A DNA stretch of 61,868 bases, taken from an uncultured Roseobacter sp. (GTDB taxonomy: Bacteria; Pseudomonadota; Alphaproteobacteria; Rhodobacterales; Rhodobacteraceae). Below the pieces are notes generated by a model, which saw only the letters and a program-made list of their open reading frames with translations, was not told the origin of the DNA and searched no databases. Below are positions 1-8,902 of this stretch, one piece after another. The stretch spans positions 1 through 61,868 of the forward strand of contig CAJXIL010000004.1 of NCBI GenBank assembly GCA_913054455.1, read 5' to 3'. Positions within the stretch are counted from its first letter, which is position 1. Every line of letters starts with the position of its first letter. Made by a program: the position numbers and the translations under genes.

Positions 1-465
1 TCTCTTCAGTTATCATCAATGTCAAAGAGCAACACCTAAAGGCCAAAAACAAGACAGAGGCGCCAATTCCTTAGCGCTACCGCCTCACATCATACCAAAA
101 GATGCCCCAGTCTATCCTGAGCGTCTCAACCGTCTTTCCGATCCGTCAGAACTGTCTTTCCAGTCTGTCCGCAGCGTCTCCGCCGCACCCCGTAGCGCCT
201 CAGCGCCGCCGGTAGAGGGGGTTCTAGTGTTAACTCCAAATACCCGCAACCCAAAAACCAATCAAATCCCACTTTTCTGCAAAAGAAATGTAACAACTCA
301 ATAAAAACAATAATTTAAACAACCAAAACGCGCACCACACCCCCGCTACCCCAGCCCAAAATCACACCCAAAATCCAACAATCAACACAACAAAACACTT
401 ACACACAGAGATAACCACAGACTCACTACAACAATGGGGGGAATCCAAAAGCGAATCCATCTATG
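1..465. other. Intergenic region, strand-asymmetric, no gene seen
   Basis: No convincing gene is present. Bases 241-420 are very poor in G on the plus strand (11 G in 180 bases) and rich in A and C. Around 128-180 the short string GTCTTTCC recurs in slightly varied copies. The region follows the stop of the minus-strand operon, so it would be its 3' trailer. No hairpin with a T run was recognised. Confidence 0.5.
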
Positions 466-2448
466 TCACAGTGTCAGGGCCCAGGCCCGACCTTCATAGA
501 TGGCCTGAACCGCCAAACGCGGGGCATTGGCATCTCCGATCAAAGTTGGGGTGACACCCCGAACATGCAACTCATCCCTGAGGGACATGTCGCTGACATT
601 CACCGTAGCCATCACTAGGTCCGTTGCCGCGAGCTGTTCTATGGCGCCCGTCAAAAGTGACAGCACTTCTGCTCCCTTTGGCCCCCAGTTGCCTATGGCC
701 GCATCCGTGATAAAACGCACCCCATTGCTGGCCAGAGCTCGGCGTAGCGCCAAATCCGTCGAGGAGCGTTGCAGTTCTTTGCCCACCAGGCCATCCGGTG
801 TCACCAGGGTGACGCGATACCCCTGTTCAGTCAAATGCCAGGCGGTCCCGCATCCGCGCCAATTGCCGCCTTCATCCAGAACCACAACATGGTCTCCCAG
901 ACGCGCACGGTTCGACAATACGTCCTCTGCGGACCAGACGCGGCCCCGCCGCAGGCCGGGGAGCTCAGCCAGATGGGGGAGCGCCTTTTGGAAACCAGTT
1001 TCTTGCGGCAATGATCCGGTGGCAAGCACCACTTCATCGGCCCCATGCCTTTGAACATCCTCAGCATCCATATAACGGTTAAAACAGACCTCGACCCCGA
1101 GCTGGTCAAGCTGTCGCGCATACCATTGGATCAAGTCGGTGATCTGGGCGCGGCGTGGCTGCAGCCCTGCCAGGCGGAATTGCCCGCCCAATTCCGGACT
1201 GGCTTCGGCCAGGGTCACGCGATGGCCACGTTCGGCCGCCACTCGTGCGGCCTCCAGCCCAGCCGGGCCACCGCCCACCACCAGAACCGATTTGCGCTGC
1301 ACGGCCCGGGAAAACCGGTCACCGCCCCAGTCGGCCTCGCGGCCAACCGATGGGTTGATTAGGCAAGAGATCCAATAGTCGCGCCCGCGCCGTCCCCAGC
1401 ATTGCTGGTTACAGGAGAGGCAGCCGCGAATATCCGCCGCACGATCCGCTGCCGCCTTGGCTACCAGATGCGGATCGGCAATCTGCCCCCGCACGATCGA
1501 GACCATATCGGCCTGCTCTGCCCCCAGCACCGTATTGGCATTCTCCGGCGTGCGGATATGGCTTTCGGCAGTGACCAACGCGTTGGTCACTGCCTGTTTG
1601 AGGCTCTGGGACAAATCCACCCCCAGCATCTCTCCCTCTTGGAAGCTGGGGATGAGGCGGGCGAAGTCGAAATAGGATCCGGAGCCAACGGTGACATAGT
1701 CCATTAGCTCCTGACTATCATGCAGCGCGACAATCTCGGCCATGCTTTCGCGGCTCAGCGCCACCTCAACACCGGGCTCATCATTCACTGCAAGGCCGAT
1801 GATGAAGTCCTCGCCGCAGGCCCGGCGGATGCGGGACAGGATCTCGCGCGAGAACCGGGTGCGGTTCTCCAACGAGCCGCCCCATTTGTCGTCGCGGGTG
1901 TTGGAGAATGGTGTCCAGAACTGGTCCAGCAGACAGTGATAAGCGGCCCAGACCTCAACCCCGTCAAAGCCAGCCTGCTGGCAACGACGTGCCGCCTGCA
2001 CAAAACCCGCAATCACCTCTTCGATCTCAGCCTCAGACATGGCATGGCTGCCATCACTGTCGTGATAGCTCGGCCCACCCGAGGGCGACCAGGCCGCGTG
2101 CCAGGAATTGTCCTGATCGCCGTGCGCCCCCACATGATAGAGCTGTTGGATCATCACAGCCCCGGCCTCCTGGCAGGGTTCCACCAGTTTGCGGAAATGC
2201 GGGATCACCGTGTCAGATGAATGTAAGAAATTGCCACGGGTAAGGATGGCAGAGGCATGTACAGGCATCGGCTCCACCACAATCATCGCCGCACCGCCCA
2301 AAGCGCGTTCCAGATAATAGGCGGCATGGGCAGCGCCCGGCAGGCCACCCCGCGCCATATTGGTGGTATGAGCACCAAAGACCACACGGTTGCGCAGAGT
2401 TTTGTGGCGCAGTTTAAGAGGCTGGAAAAGATGGGGGAACGATTGCAT
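466..2448 (-). CDS. Old yellow enzyme-type iron-sulfur flavoprotein oxidoreductase
   Basis: Predicted 660-residue FMN/[4Fe-4S]/FAD enzyme of the trimethylamine dehydrogenase/2,4-dienoyl-CoA reductase family. An N-terminal TIM barrel (about 1-350, opening FPHLFQPLKLRHKTLRNRVV) is followed by a cysteine cluster of the form CLSCNQQC...C, then a Rossmann FAD/NAD half with the GGGPAGLEAARVAAERGH motif. Full family length suggests an intact enzyme. I chose the ATG at 2448 because GGAGG sits seven bases upstream; a TTG six bases earlier is less likely. It lies two bases after the stop of the ProC-like gene and ends the operon. The family oxidises N-methylated amines or enoate-like substrates; the substrate here is not shown. 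The Cys cluster differs from that of the other flavoprotein in the operon, so the two are probably not redundant. Confidence 0.85.
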   Translation of the reverse strand: MQSFPHLFQPLKLRHKTLRNRVVFGAHTTNMARGGLPGAAHAAYYLERALGGAAMIVVEPMPVHASAILTRGNFLHSSDTVIPHFRKLVEPCQEAGAVMIQQLYHVGAHGDQDNSWHAAWSPSGGPSYHDSDGSHAMSEAEIEEVIAGFVQAARRCQQAGFDGVEVWAAYHCLLDQFWTPFSNTRDDKWGGSLENRTRFSREILSRIRRACGEDFIIGLAVNDEPGVEVALSRESMAEIVALHDSQELMDYVTVGSGSYFDFARLIPSFQEGEMLGVDLSQSLKQAVTNALVTAESHIRTPENANTVLGAEQADMVSIVRGQIADPHLVAKAAADRAADIRGCLSCNQQCWGRRGRDYWISCLINPSVGREADWGGDRFSRAVQRKSVLVVGGGPAGLEAARVAAERGHRVTLAEASPELGGQFRLAGLQPRRAQITDLIQWYARQLDQLGVEVCFNRYMDAEDVQRHGADEVVLATGSLPQETGFQKALPHLAELPGLRRGRVWSAEDVLSNRARLGDHVVVLDEGGNWRGCGTAWHLTEQGYRVTLVTPDGLVGKELQRSSTDLALRRALASNGVRFITDAAIGNWGPKGAEVLSLLTGAIEQLAATDLVMATVNVSDMSLRDELHVRGVTPTLIGDANAPRLAVQAIYEGRAWALTL

Positions 2449-2450
2449 TC

Positions 2451-3176
2451 TCAACCCTCCAGGGTGTTCAGGCCAGCCGCAAGATCCGCCCCCATACCCG
2501 CATCCTCCATATGTTGGCGCAGGCGTTGATTATAGCCACCGGGAGTATTCAACGCCTCCACCAGATCAGCCGCAGAGCTGCCCGCCAAAGAGCTGGAAAT
2601 CAGCTGCCGTAAGAAGGCCTCTCCCTGCGCCGGATCTGAGACCCGTGCCGCAAGCCAGTTGCTGGCATCAGAGGTCATGCGCGCAACAGGCGACAAAACG
2701 GCCTGAGCACAGAGATAGGCCTCAAGCTCGCCCGCGTCGCGCAACATGAAGACGGAGTTTTGCGGGGCAAAGATCCGCTCCAGTAATTCCTCATCGCCCA
2801 GCGCCATGATGGCAGAACCGCTCTGTGCAATGCCCGGAAAAGGCATCATCACCGCCGAGGCATGAGCTGGTGCAACCAAACCCGCGACCCGGTCCAGATC
2901 CGCGCCTGCCATAAAGGAGACAACCCGCAAATCCTGCCGGAAGGTCAGCGCAGCCAGGATGGCAGGGGCGGCCTGTAGTATCAGGCCCAAGAAAACCACA
3001 TCACTGTGATCCAGGATATCTTGCAGCTCAGCGACCTGTACCTCTGCAATGTTGGCTTCCAGGACCTCCGAACTCACTTTGCTGCGTGCAGAAATGCGGA
3101 TTTCATGACCGCGCCCAGCCAGGCCCTGCACAACGGCGGAGGCAATGGTTCCGGTGCCAATAAACCCCAAACGCAT
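2451..3176 (-). CDS. Pyrroline-5-carboxylate reductase-like NAD(P)-dependent oxidoreductase
   Basis: A 241-residue protein opening MRLGFIGTGTIASAVVQGLA, a classic GxGxxA dinucleotide-binding Rossmann start, with the ProC-type dimerisation region in the C-terminal half (AQGEAFLRQLISSSLAGSSA and a following GGYNQRLRQHME stretch). The length is slightly short of the roughly 270 residues typical of ProC. It is sandwiched between two flavoprotein genes with gaps of one or two bases, so it is translated with them. In this setting it may handle a proline-derived imine or pyrroline intermediate from N-methylproline or betaine breakdown rather than serve housekeeping proline synthesis. That role is inference; the reductase fold is well supported. 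Confidence 0.75.
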   Translation of the reverse strand: MRLGFIGTGTIASAVVQGLAGRGHEIRISARSKVSSEVLEANIAEVQVAELQDILDHSDVVFLGLILQAAPAILAALTFRQDLRVVSFMAGADLDRVAGLVAPAHASAVMMPFPGIAQSGSAIMALGDEELLERIFAPQNSVFMLRDAGELEAYLCAQAVLSPVARMTSDASNWLAARVSDPAQGEAFLRQLISSSLAGSSAADLVEALNTPGGYNQRLRQHMEDAGMGADLAAGLNTLEG

Positions 3177-3177
3177 G

Positions 3178-5223
3178 TCAGATATCCTTTAGCAGGCGCA
3201 GGGCATCATAGATGGCTGCATGGGTATTGCGCGCTGCGACCGCATCGCCGATGCGAAACAGCTGGAACTGTCCTTCTGGGTTGCTGGCAATGGACTGCGG
3301 TTTGCCTTCTATCAGGGCGCTTTGATCCACTTCTCCCCGGTTTGAGGACAGGTCTTTGAGTTCAAAATACAGCTCATCCAGCGGCAGGGTGCCGTAGTTC
3401 ACCACAACCTGATCATACTGCGCCTCGGATGTGTGACTGCTGTAATCGGTACCGATATTGGCGGTCAGCTGGTTGCCACTGGGGGTGACCGACAGCAGGC
3501 GGCGGGTGACCGTGAATGTCACATCCTTATCCTGCAGTGCCCGCATATAGGGCACCAGGTTCATCGCCATGATATCTGGCGCAAAGGTTCGATCCGGCGT
3601 CATAACCTCGACTTTTGCCCCGAAATTGGCAGCGACTTCGGCGGCCATGACGCCAGGATGATCACCGCTTTCGTCATAGATCAGAACATTGGACCCCGGC
3701 TTTACGTCGCCCGATATGATATCCCAGCTGGTCACCACATTAGCGGCCTCCTGCGCGGTTTCATGTAGCATGGTATTGGGCATGCCGCCGGTGGCCACGA
3801 TCACCACATCCGGCTGCAAGGCTGTCACATCCGCCGCCTCGGCCCAGGTGTTAAACCGAAACTCCACATCGCGTGCCGCACATTGCGCCATGCGCCAATC
3901 GATGATCGAGATCATCTCGGCGCGGCGCGGGTTTTGCACTGTCAAACGGATCTGGCCACCGGGATCCGGCTGCGCCTCAAAGACCGTCACCGCATGACCG
4001 CGCTCTGCTGCCACCCGTGCCGCCTCCAGCCCGCCCGGTCCGGCCCCGATGACCACAACCTTCTTTTTCTCCACTGCTGGCGGAATATCATGGGGCATGG
4101 TCACTTCGCGCCCCGTGGCCGGGTTGTGAATGCACAATGCCTCACCCGCCTGATAGATCCGATCCAGACAATAGGTAGCGCCGACACAGGGGCGGATGTC
4201 ATCTTCGCGCCCCTCGATGATTTTGCGCACCACATGGGGATCCGCCATATGAGCGCGCGTCATACCCACCATATCCAACAAACCGGAGGCCACCGCATGA
4301 CGCGCTGTGGCCACATCCGGAATCTTAGACGCATGGAAGGTCGGCATGCCCGTGGCCGCACGCACGGAGCCGGCAAAATCCAGATGCGGCGCGTTCTTCA
4401 TCCCCTGCACCGGGATCATATCGGTCATCGCTGGATCGGTATGGATACGCCCACGGTTGACGTTGAGATAGTCAATCTGGCCCGTCGCCTTGAGGATCTT
4501 GGCGATCTCCACGCCCATCTCTGGCGTAATACCGCCCTCTTGAGCCTCATCCGGGGCAAAGCGCACGCCAAGAACGAAGTTTTCGCCAACGCGCTGGCGC
4601 ACAGCAGCAATAATATCTGTGGTCAGCCGCATCCGGCTTTCCAGATGTTCCCGTCCATAGGGTCCATCCAGATCATTGGTCAGCGGCGAAATGAACTGGT
4701 CCAGCAGATGGCCATGGGTCATGATCTCGACCCCGTCCATACCACCAGCCTTCATCCGTTCCGCCGCATCGGCAAAATCCGAGATAATACGCGAGATATC
4801 CCAATCCTCAGCCAGTTTAGGAAAGGCGTGATGCGCTGGTTCGCGGTGCCGGGTCGAGGAAACCGCCGGCAGCCAGTCCCCCTTGTTCCAATGGGTGCGC
4901 CGCCCAAGGTGCGTAAGCTGGATCATCACTGCAGCCCCGTGTTCATGCACCTGATCGGTCATATTGCGGATCCACGGCACCACCTCGTCCTTATAGGCAA
5001 GGATATTGTTGAACACAGGCGGGCTGTTGCGCGACACCGCCGCCGAACCCGCCGTCATGGTCAGTGCGACCCCGGCCTTGGCCCGTTCGGCGTGATAGGC
5101 CGCGTAACGCTGTTTTGGCATGCCATCTTCGGGATAGGCCGGTTCATGGCTCGTCGTCATGATCCGATTGCGCAGGGTCAGGTGTTTTAATGTGTAGGGC
5201 TGCAAAAGTGGATCGTTGGACAT
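3178..5223 (-). CDS. Iron-sulfur flavoprotein N-demethylase (DgcA / N-methylproline demethylase type)
   Basis: A 681-residue enzyme with an FMN TIM barrel (about 1-360), an iron-sulfur segment CVGATYCLDRIY...ALCIHNPATGRE, and an FAD domain with VVVIGAGPGGLEAARVAAERGH. The cysteine pattern and the CIHNPATGRE string match, from memory, dimethylglycine and N-methylproline (stachydrine) demethylases rather than the dienoyl-CoA reductase branch. It probably removes a methyl group oxidatively, releasing formaldehyde and passing electrons to an electron-transfer partner. It is the second gene of the operon after the mttB-like gene, with a 107-base gap, and abuts the ProC-like gene. The neighbouring ProC-like protein favours a proline-type substrate, but dimethylglycine or sarcosine-like substrates remain possible. 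Confidence 0.82.
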   Translation of the reverse strand: MSNDPLLQPYTLKHLTLRNRIMTTSHEPAYPEDGMPKQRYAAYHAERAKAGVALTMTAGSAAVSRNSPPVFNNILAYKDEVVPWIRNMTDQVHEHGAAVMIQLTHLGRRTHWNKGDWLPAVSSTRHREPAHHAFPKLAEDWDISRIISDFADAAERMKAGGMDGVEIMTHGHLLDQFISPLTNDLDGPYGREHLESRMRLTTDIIAAVRQRVGENFVLGVRFAPDEAQEGGITPEMGVEIAKILKATGQIDYLNVNRGRIHTDPAMTDMIPVQGMKNAPHLDFAGSVRAATGMPTFHASKIPDVATARHAVASGLLDMVGMTRAHMADPHVVRKIIEGREDDIRPCVGATYCLDRIYQAGEALCIHNPATGREVTMPHDIPPAVEKKKVVVIGAGPGGLEAARVAAERGHAVTVFEAQPDPGGQIRLTVQNPRRAEMISIIDWRMAQCAARDVEFRFNTWAEAADVTALQPDVVIVATGGMPNTMLHETAQEAANVVTSWDIISGDVKPGSNVLIYDESGDHPGVMAAEVAANFGAKVEVMTPDRTFAPDIMAMNLVPYMRALQDKDVTFTVTRRLLSVTPSGNQLTANIGTDYSSHTSEAQYDQVVVNYGTLPLDELYFELKDLSSNRGEVDQSALIEGKPQSIASNPEGQFQLFRIGDAVAARNTHAAIYDALRLLKDI

Positions 5224-5305
5224 CGGTTTTTCTTTCCTAGGAAGCGGCCTTGGGGTCGGTGTTAGAGAGCAGTCTCAGTGAAACGCCCCCCGGTGGCTAA
5301 GTACA

Positions 5306-5320
5306 GCCCCCCGGGGGGGC
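5306..5320. repeat. Pure G/C palindrome in operon gap
   Basis: GCCCCCC followed directly by GGGGGGGC lies in the 107-base gap between the mttB-like gene and the demethylase gene. In RNA it would form a very tight stem or slippery tract. It has no T run, so it is not a standard terminator. It could attenuate or mark mRNA processing between the first and second genes of the operon. Confidence 0.4.
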
Positions 5321-5330
5321 ATCGGCGCGA

Positions 5331-6893
5331 TTAATACCAGGCATCTGGCATCGCGGTTTTGGTTTTGGTGATGAACTCTTGCAGCGCCTCATCTGTGCCA
5401 GGATCCATATAGGGGGTTTGATAGCTGGCCAGCTGTGCTTTCCAGCGACCATTGGCGCGGGTGGCAGCATCGATCCCGCCCTGTTCATCCCAGCTTTCCC
5501 AGGGCTGGTGATCGTCCAGGGCGCTGTCCCAATAGGCGCTCTGATAATGGCGCAGGGTATGCTGCGTGGCAAAGAGATGTTGCCCAGGCCCACCTTCTGC
5601 CAGCGCATCGAATCCCAAAGTATCCTCATTGACCTCAAAGCCTTTGAGATATGAATGCAGCGCGCCGCAGAGATCGGCGTCCAGCATAAATTTCTCGTAG
5701 GACATGGACAACAGCCCATCGAGGAAGCCTGCAGAGTGCAGAATGAAATTGGCACCACAGTGCACCGCAGACATCATCGACATCATCGATTGCTGCATCG
5801 CCTGTGCATCCGGCAGTTTAGATGTGGAGAAATTACCAGCGCAGCGCAGGGGCAGCTTCAATCGCCGCGCCAATTGCCCCATGGCCAGCGAACCCAGTGC
5901 GGGTTCTGGCGTCCCAAAGGTCGGTGAGCCGGTGCGCAGCGACATGGAGCTAATGAAGGAGCCCAAGACCGCGGGAGATCCCGGGCGCACCAATTGTGTG
6001 ATCGCACAGGACACCATGCTTTCAGCCAGGCACTGCGCCACTGATCCGGCAATGGTCAGCGGCGACACGGCGCCGCCCAGCAAAAACGGCAGATGGATCG
6101 AACCCTGCCCGGCTGCCGCATAGGCACGAATGCCCTGGGTGGTGACGCCATCCAGCACCATCGGCGAGGTGGTGTTAAAGTTCCCCATGATCACGCAGTT
6201 CCGATCAACAAACTCAGCACCAAACAGAATGCGACACATTTCAATACTGTCTTCAGCCCGTTCTGGCGCAGTGATCGAGCCGAGAAAGGCCCGATCAGAA
6301 TAGCGCATATGGGCGTAGACCATATCGAGGTGACGTTTGTTCACCGCCACATCCGTAGGTTCGCAGATGGTACCGCCCGAGTGATGCAGATTGGGACTCA
6401 TCTGCGCCAGCTTCACGAAATTCTCAAAATCCGCGATGGTGCCGTAACGCCGCCCGTTGTCGAGATCCATCACGAAGGGCGACCCGTAAGAGGGGGCAAA
6501 GACCATAGCGTCGCCGCCAATCTCGACCGTATTGGCCGGATTGCGCGCCACCTGAGTAAAACGCGATGGTGCCGTCGACAGGATTTGGCGGATCATGCCT
6601 GGCGCAAACTTCAGGTTCCAACTGTCGGCCGTCAAATCAGTGACCTCAGCCCCAGCTGTGCGAAACAGCTCCACCACCTCGGGGTCTTCGCGAAACTCAA
6701 TGCCAATCTCTGCCATGATCCTCTCAGCGGTGGCCTCGATCCGATCTAGGCTTTCCTCGGACAAGAGATCATATGTCGGAATGTTGCGCGTGATGAAGGC
6801 CGTCTTCAAATGCACATTCTGCCCCGGCTCTGCAATGCGGCCTTCGCCGCGGCGGGACCTGCGGCCCCGTGTTTTCAACTGCGTGTCACTCAT
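5331..6893 (-). CDS. Trimethylamine methyltransferase (MttB) family protein
   Basis: A 520-residue member of the MttB/MtgB superfamily of corrinoid-dependent methyltransferases. Family landmarks include the N-terminal arm (RRSRRGEGRI), the IEATAERIMAEIGIEF region, and the C-terminal EGGPGQHLFATQHTLRHYQS stretch. The frame is uninterrupted, so this is the non-pyrrolysine branch that takes quaternary amines such as glycine betaine or proline betaine. The start at 6893 is supported by GGGGAGG about eight bases upstream, and a longer start at 6941 would run through the palindrome. It is the first gene of the operon and divergent from a TetR regulator. No corrinoid protein or reactivase gene is visible in the window, so the methyl acceptor must be encoded elsewhere or the mechanism differs. 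Confidence 0.88.
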   Translation of the reverse strand: MSDTQLKTRGRRSRRGEGRIAEPGQNVHLKTAFITRNIPTYDLLSEESLDRIEATAERIMAEIGIEFREDPEVVELFRTAGAEVTDLTADSWNLKFAPGMIRQILSTAPSRFTQVARNPANTVEIGGDAMVFAPSYGSPFVMDLDNGRRYGTIADFENFVKLAQMSPNLHHSGGTICEPTDVAVNKRHLDMVYAHMRYSDRAFLGSITAPERAEDSIEMCRILFGAEFVDRNCVIMGNFNTTSPMVLDGVTTQGIRAYAAAGQGSIHLPFLLGGAVSPLTIAGSVAQCLAESMVSCAITQLVRPGSPAVLGSFISSMSLRTGSPTFGTPEPALGSLAMGQLARRLKLPLRCAGNFSTSKLPDAQAMQQSMMSMMSAVHCGANFILHSAGFLDGLLSMSYEKFMLDADLCGALHSYLKGFEVNEDTLGFDALAEGGPGQHLFATQHTLRHYQSAYWDSALDDHQPWESWDEQGGIDAATRANGRWKAQLASYQTPYMDPGTDEALQEFITKTKTAMPDAWY

Positions 6894-6920
6894 GCCATTT
6901 GCCTCCCCGGACGATTGCCT

Positions 6921-6938
6921 CTCGACACATGTGTCGAG
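6921..6938. promoter_or_regulatory. Perfect 18-bp palindrome, putative TetR operator
   Basis: CTCGACACATGTGTCGAG is a complete palindrome 28-45 bases upstream of the mttB-like start, in the 105-base gap shared with the divergent TetR gene. Size and symmetry fit a TetR-dimer operator placed to control the demethylation operon and possibly the regulator itself. Confidence 0.65.
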
Positions 6939-6998
6939 CAAGTAATCACATCCGTCAACTCCATTGCGACCCCAGGGTGTCGGTGTTAGGACATCGGC

Positions 6999-7640
6999 AT
7001 GAATATTCAGAACCCTTCCCGCCCGCCGACCTCAGAAGAGGCCTGGCTGGCAGCCGCCTATGATGAGCTGACCAATACTGGCGTGGAAGCGGTGAAAATC
7101 ATGACGCTCGCCAAACGGCTTGGGGTCTCGCGCACCAGCTTTTACTGGCACTTTAAGGATCGCGACGCGCTGCTAGAGGCAATGATCCGCCATTGGGAAG
7201 ACAAGAATACCGGCAATCTGGTTGCCCGCACCGAAGCCTATGCGGCCAATGTATCGGAGGCGCTTTTCAATCTGTTTGATTGTTGGCTGGATGCGGAGCT
7301 CTTCGATTCGGCGCTGGATCTGGCGATCCGTAACTGGGCCCGCAATGATGCGGCCTTACAACTGCGTTTGGACCGGGCCGATGCCCGCCGAGAGACGGCA
7401 ATGGCGGCCATGCTCGAACGGTTTGGCTATAGCAGAGACTCAGCTTTGGTGCGGGCGCGGACCATGATCTACACTCAGATCGGCTATATCTCGATGCAAA
7501 TCCAACAGCCCGAGGACCGGCGTCTGGCACGCATGCCCGACTATATCGAAGTCTTTACCGGTCAGCGACCGGCACAGGATGATATTGATCGTTTTAAAGC
7601 CCGCCACCAATCCCGCGAAGCAGCTGCTACAACTGGGTAA
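6999..7640 (+). CDS. TetR/AcrR family transcriptional regulator
   Basis: A 213-residue protein with an N-terminal helix-turn-helix typical of TetR: EEAWLAAAYDELTNTGVEAVKI, then LAKRLGVSRTSFYWHFKDRDALLEAM around residues 30-60. The remaining helical part would be the ligand-binding and dimer domain. It is divergent from the mttB-like operon across a 105-base gap with an 18-bp palindrome, so it most likely represses that operon and responds to its substrate or an intermediate. Its 3' end overlaps the convergent LysR gene by 14 bases. Confidence 0.9.
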   Translation: MNIQNPSRPPTSEEAWLAAAYDELTNTGVEAVKIMTLAKRLGVSRTSFYWHFKDRDALLEAMIRHWEDKNTGNLVARTEAYAANVSEALFNLFDCWLDAELFDSALDLAIRNWARNDAALQLRLDRADARRETAMAAMLERFGYSRDSALVRARTMIYTQIGYISMQIQQPEDRRLARMPDYIEVFTGQRPAQDDIDRFKARHQSREAAATTG

Positions 7641-8502
7641 AGTCATCGCGCCGGGTGCGAAAGAAACGCTTCAAAGCCGCCTTCAAGGCCCGAACCTTGG
7701 CTGATTGCAACAGATCCTGATGGCTCAACACCCAGATCGGCGCATAGTCCTGCGGCTCCAATCCAGGCAATGGCTTCAGCTCAGGATCATTGCGGCCCAA
7801 ATACACCGGCATTCGTGTGACCCCCAACCCGGCCTTTGCTGCCGCAATCAGCGAGGTCATATCGTCAAACCGCGCTCGGATGCGATAGTTGGGGTATAGC
7901 GCCAAAGCAGATTTTGGTGGGGTAGAATGGCCCGTGTAGATGACCCAGTCCAATGTCGCACTGGGATCTGAAATCGCCCCTGCCACGATCTCGGGGAGGG
8001 CCACACAGGTGGTTTTTTGATCCGCCAAATGCAAACCAACCAGATTGTCGCCAGGGGATTTGCTGATCCGGATCGCCAGATCCGCCTCACGGCGCGTCAG
8101 ATCCAGCACTTCGTTTGTGGCCCGTACCGTCAGCTCGATTTCCGGGTTGTCGCGACAGAACCCGGCCAGAAAGGGCGCGAGATGGGTCTGAATCAACAAT
8201 TGCGGCGCCGTCAAGGTCAGGGGACCAGAAAGCCCTTGGTCGCGGCCGGACAAATGGCGAAGTGCCGCCTGCTCCTGCGCCTCCATCCGCGCCGCAGCTC
8301 TGGCCAGCTCTTCTGCTTCGGGACTGGCCAGATACCCCTCGGGACGGCGATCAAACAGGGGTCGGTCCAGCATGTCCTCAGCCCGCTGCACCCGGCGGGC
8401 CACGGTGGTGTAGCTCACTGACAGCGCCTCAGCCGCACCCGCCAGCGTTCCGGCCCGGACCAAGGCCAAGATTGTACGCATGTCATCCCAGTTGATCTGC
8501 AT
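7627..8502 (-). CDS. LysR family transcriptional regulator
   Basis: A 291-residue LysR protein. The winged helix is at the start (INWDDMRTILALVRAGTLAG, then ALSVSYTTVARRVQRAEDMLD), followed by the substrate-binding domain. The start at 8502 places the DNA-binding domain at the N terminus; the open frame extends 27 codons upstream but through the likely operator, so I rejected the longer form. It is divergent from a small DUF1330 gene and its 3' end overlaps the TetR gene. It probably controls the DUF1330 gene and itself. Confidence 0.88.
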   Translation of the reverse strand: MQINWDDMRTILALVRAGTLAGAAEALSVSYTTVARRVQRAEDMLDRPLFDRRPEGYLASPEAEELARAAARMEAQEQAALRHLSGRDQGLSGPLTLTAPQLLIQTHLAPFLAGFCRDNPEIELTVRATNEVLDLTRREADLAIRISKSPGDNLVGLHLADQKTTCVALPEIVAGAISDPSATLDWVIYTGHSTPPKSALALYPNYRIRARFDDMTSLIAAAKAGLGVTRMPVYLGRNDPELKPLPGLEPQDYAPIWVLSHQDLLQSAKVRALKAALKRFFRTRRDDFTQL

Positions 8503-8504
8503 GA

Positions 8505-8520
8505 CATGCATTTTTGCATG
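8505..8520. promoter_or_regulatory. Inverted repeat CATGCA-tttt-TGCATG, putative LysR site
   Basis: A perfect 6-bp inverted repeat with a four-base spacer starts three bases upstream of the LysR start codon, and further GCATG-type repeats continue to about 8543. The placement between divergent LysR and DUF1330 genes fits an autoregulatory operator. Confidence 0.5.
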
Positions 8521-8597
8521 CATGAAACACAAAAGCATGTGTTTTCTTGCGCCCACAGCTCCCCCATCTCTTTGCCATCCCAAAGGAAGGAAAAAAG

Positions 8598-8879
8598 ATG
8601 GCTTATGTATATGTGAACCTGGTGCTGGACGACGCCGACAAGATGGCAGCCTACCGCGAAAAAGCCGGGGCGGCCCTGCAAAAACACGGTGCCAAGCCCC
8701 TGGTCTCGACTCCGCAGCAAACGGTGATTGAGGGAACCCGTGACGAAACGGGCATTGGTGTGATTTTGCAATTCCCGGATGTCGCAGCCGCCAAGGCCTG
8801 GATTGAGGATCCCGAGCTGCAAGAGACCCACGCCCTGCGCCGCGCCGCAGGTCAGTCGGCCATTACGCTTCTGGCCTAG
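8598..8879 (+). CDS. DUF1330-like small alpha/beta-barrel protein
   Basis: A 93-residue protein: MAYVYVNLVLDDADKMAAYR, then AAALQKHGAKPLV, PQQTVIEGTRDETGIGVILQFPD and AAKAWIEDPELQET. This is the dimeric ferredoxin-like fold of the DUF1330/ABM type. The start has AAGGAAGG about eight bases upstream. A longer in-frame start at 8547 is not supported. It has no clear catalytic assignment; such proteins are small cytosolic monooxygenase-like or ligand-binding dimers. It is divergent from the LysR regulator and followed by a strong hairpin. Confidence 0.75.
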   Translation: MAYVYVNLVLDDADKMAAYREKAGAALQKHGAKPLVSTPQQTVIEGTRDETGIGVILQFPDVAAAKAWIEDPELQETHALRRAAGQSAITLLA

Positions 8880-8902
8880 TCTGGCGCGCGTAGAACAAAT
8901 AA

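Noticed and set aside
128-180. Recurring GTCTTTCC strings as a CRISPR-like array
   Set aside because: Copies are short and irregularly spaced, without unique spacers or cas genes.
3883-5190. 435-codon open frame opposite the demethylase gene
   Set aside because: It is rich in Arg and His, has no family features, and is the complement of a clear flavoprotein gene.
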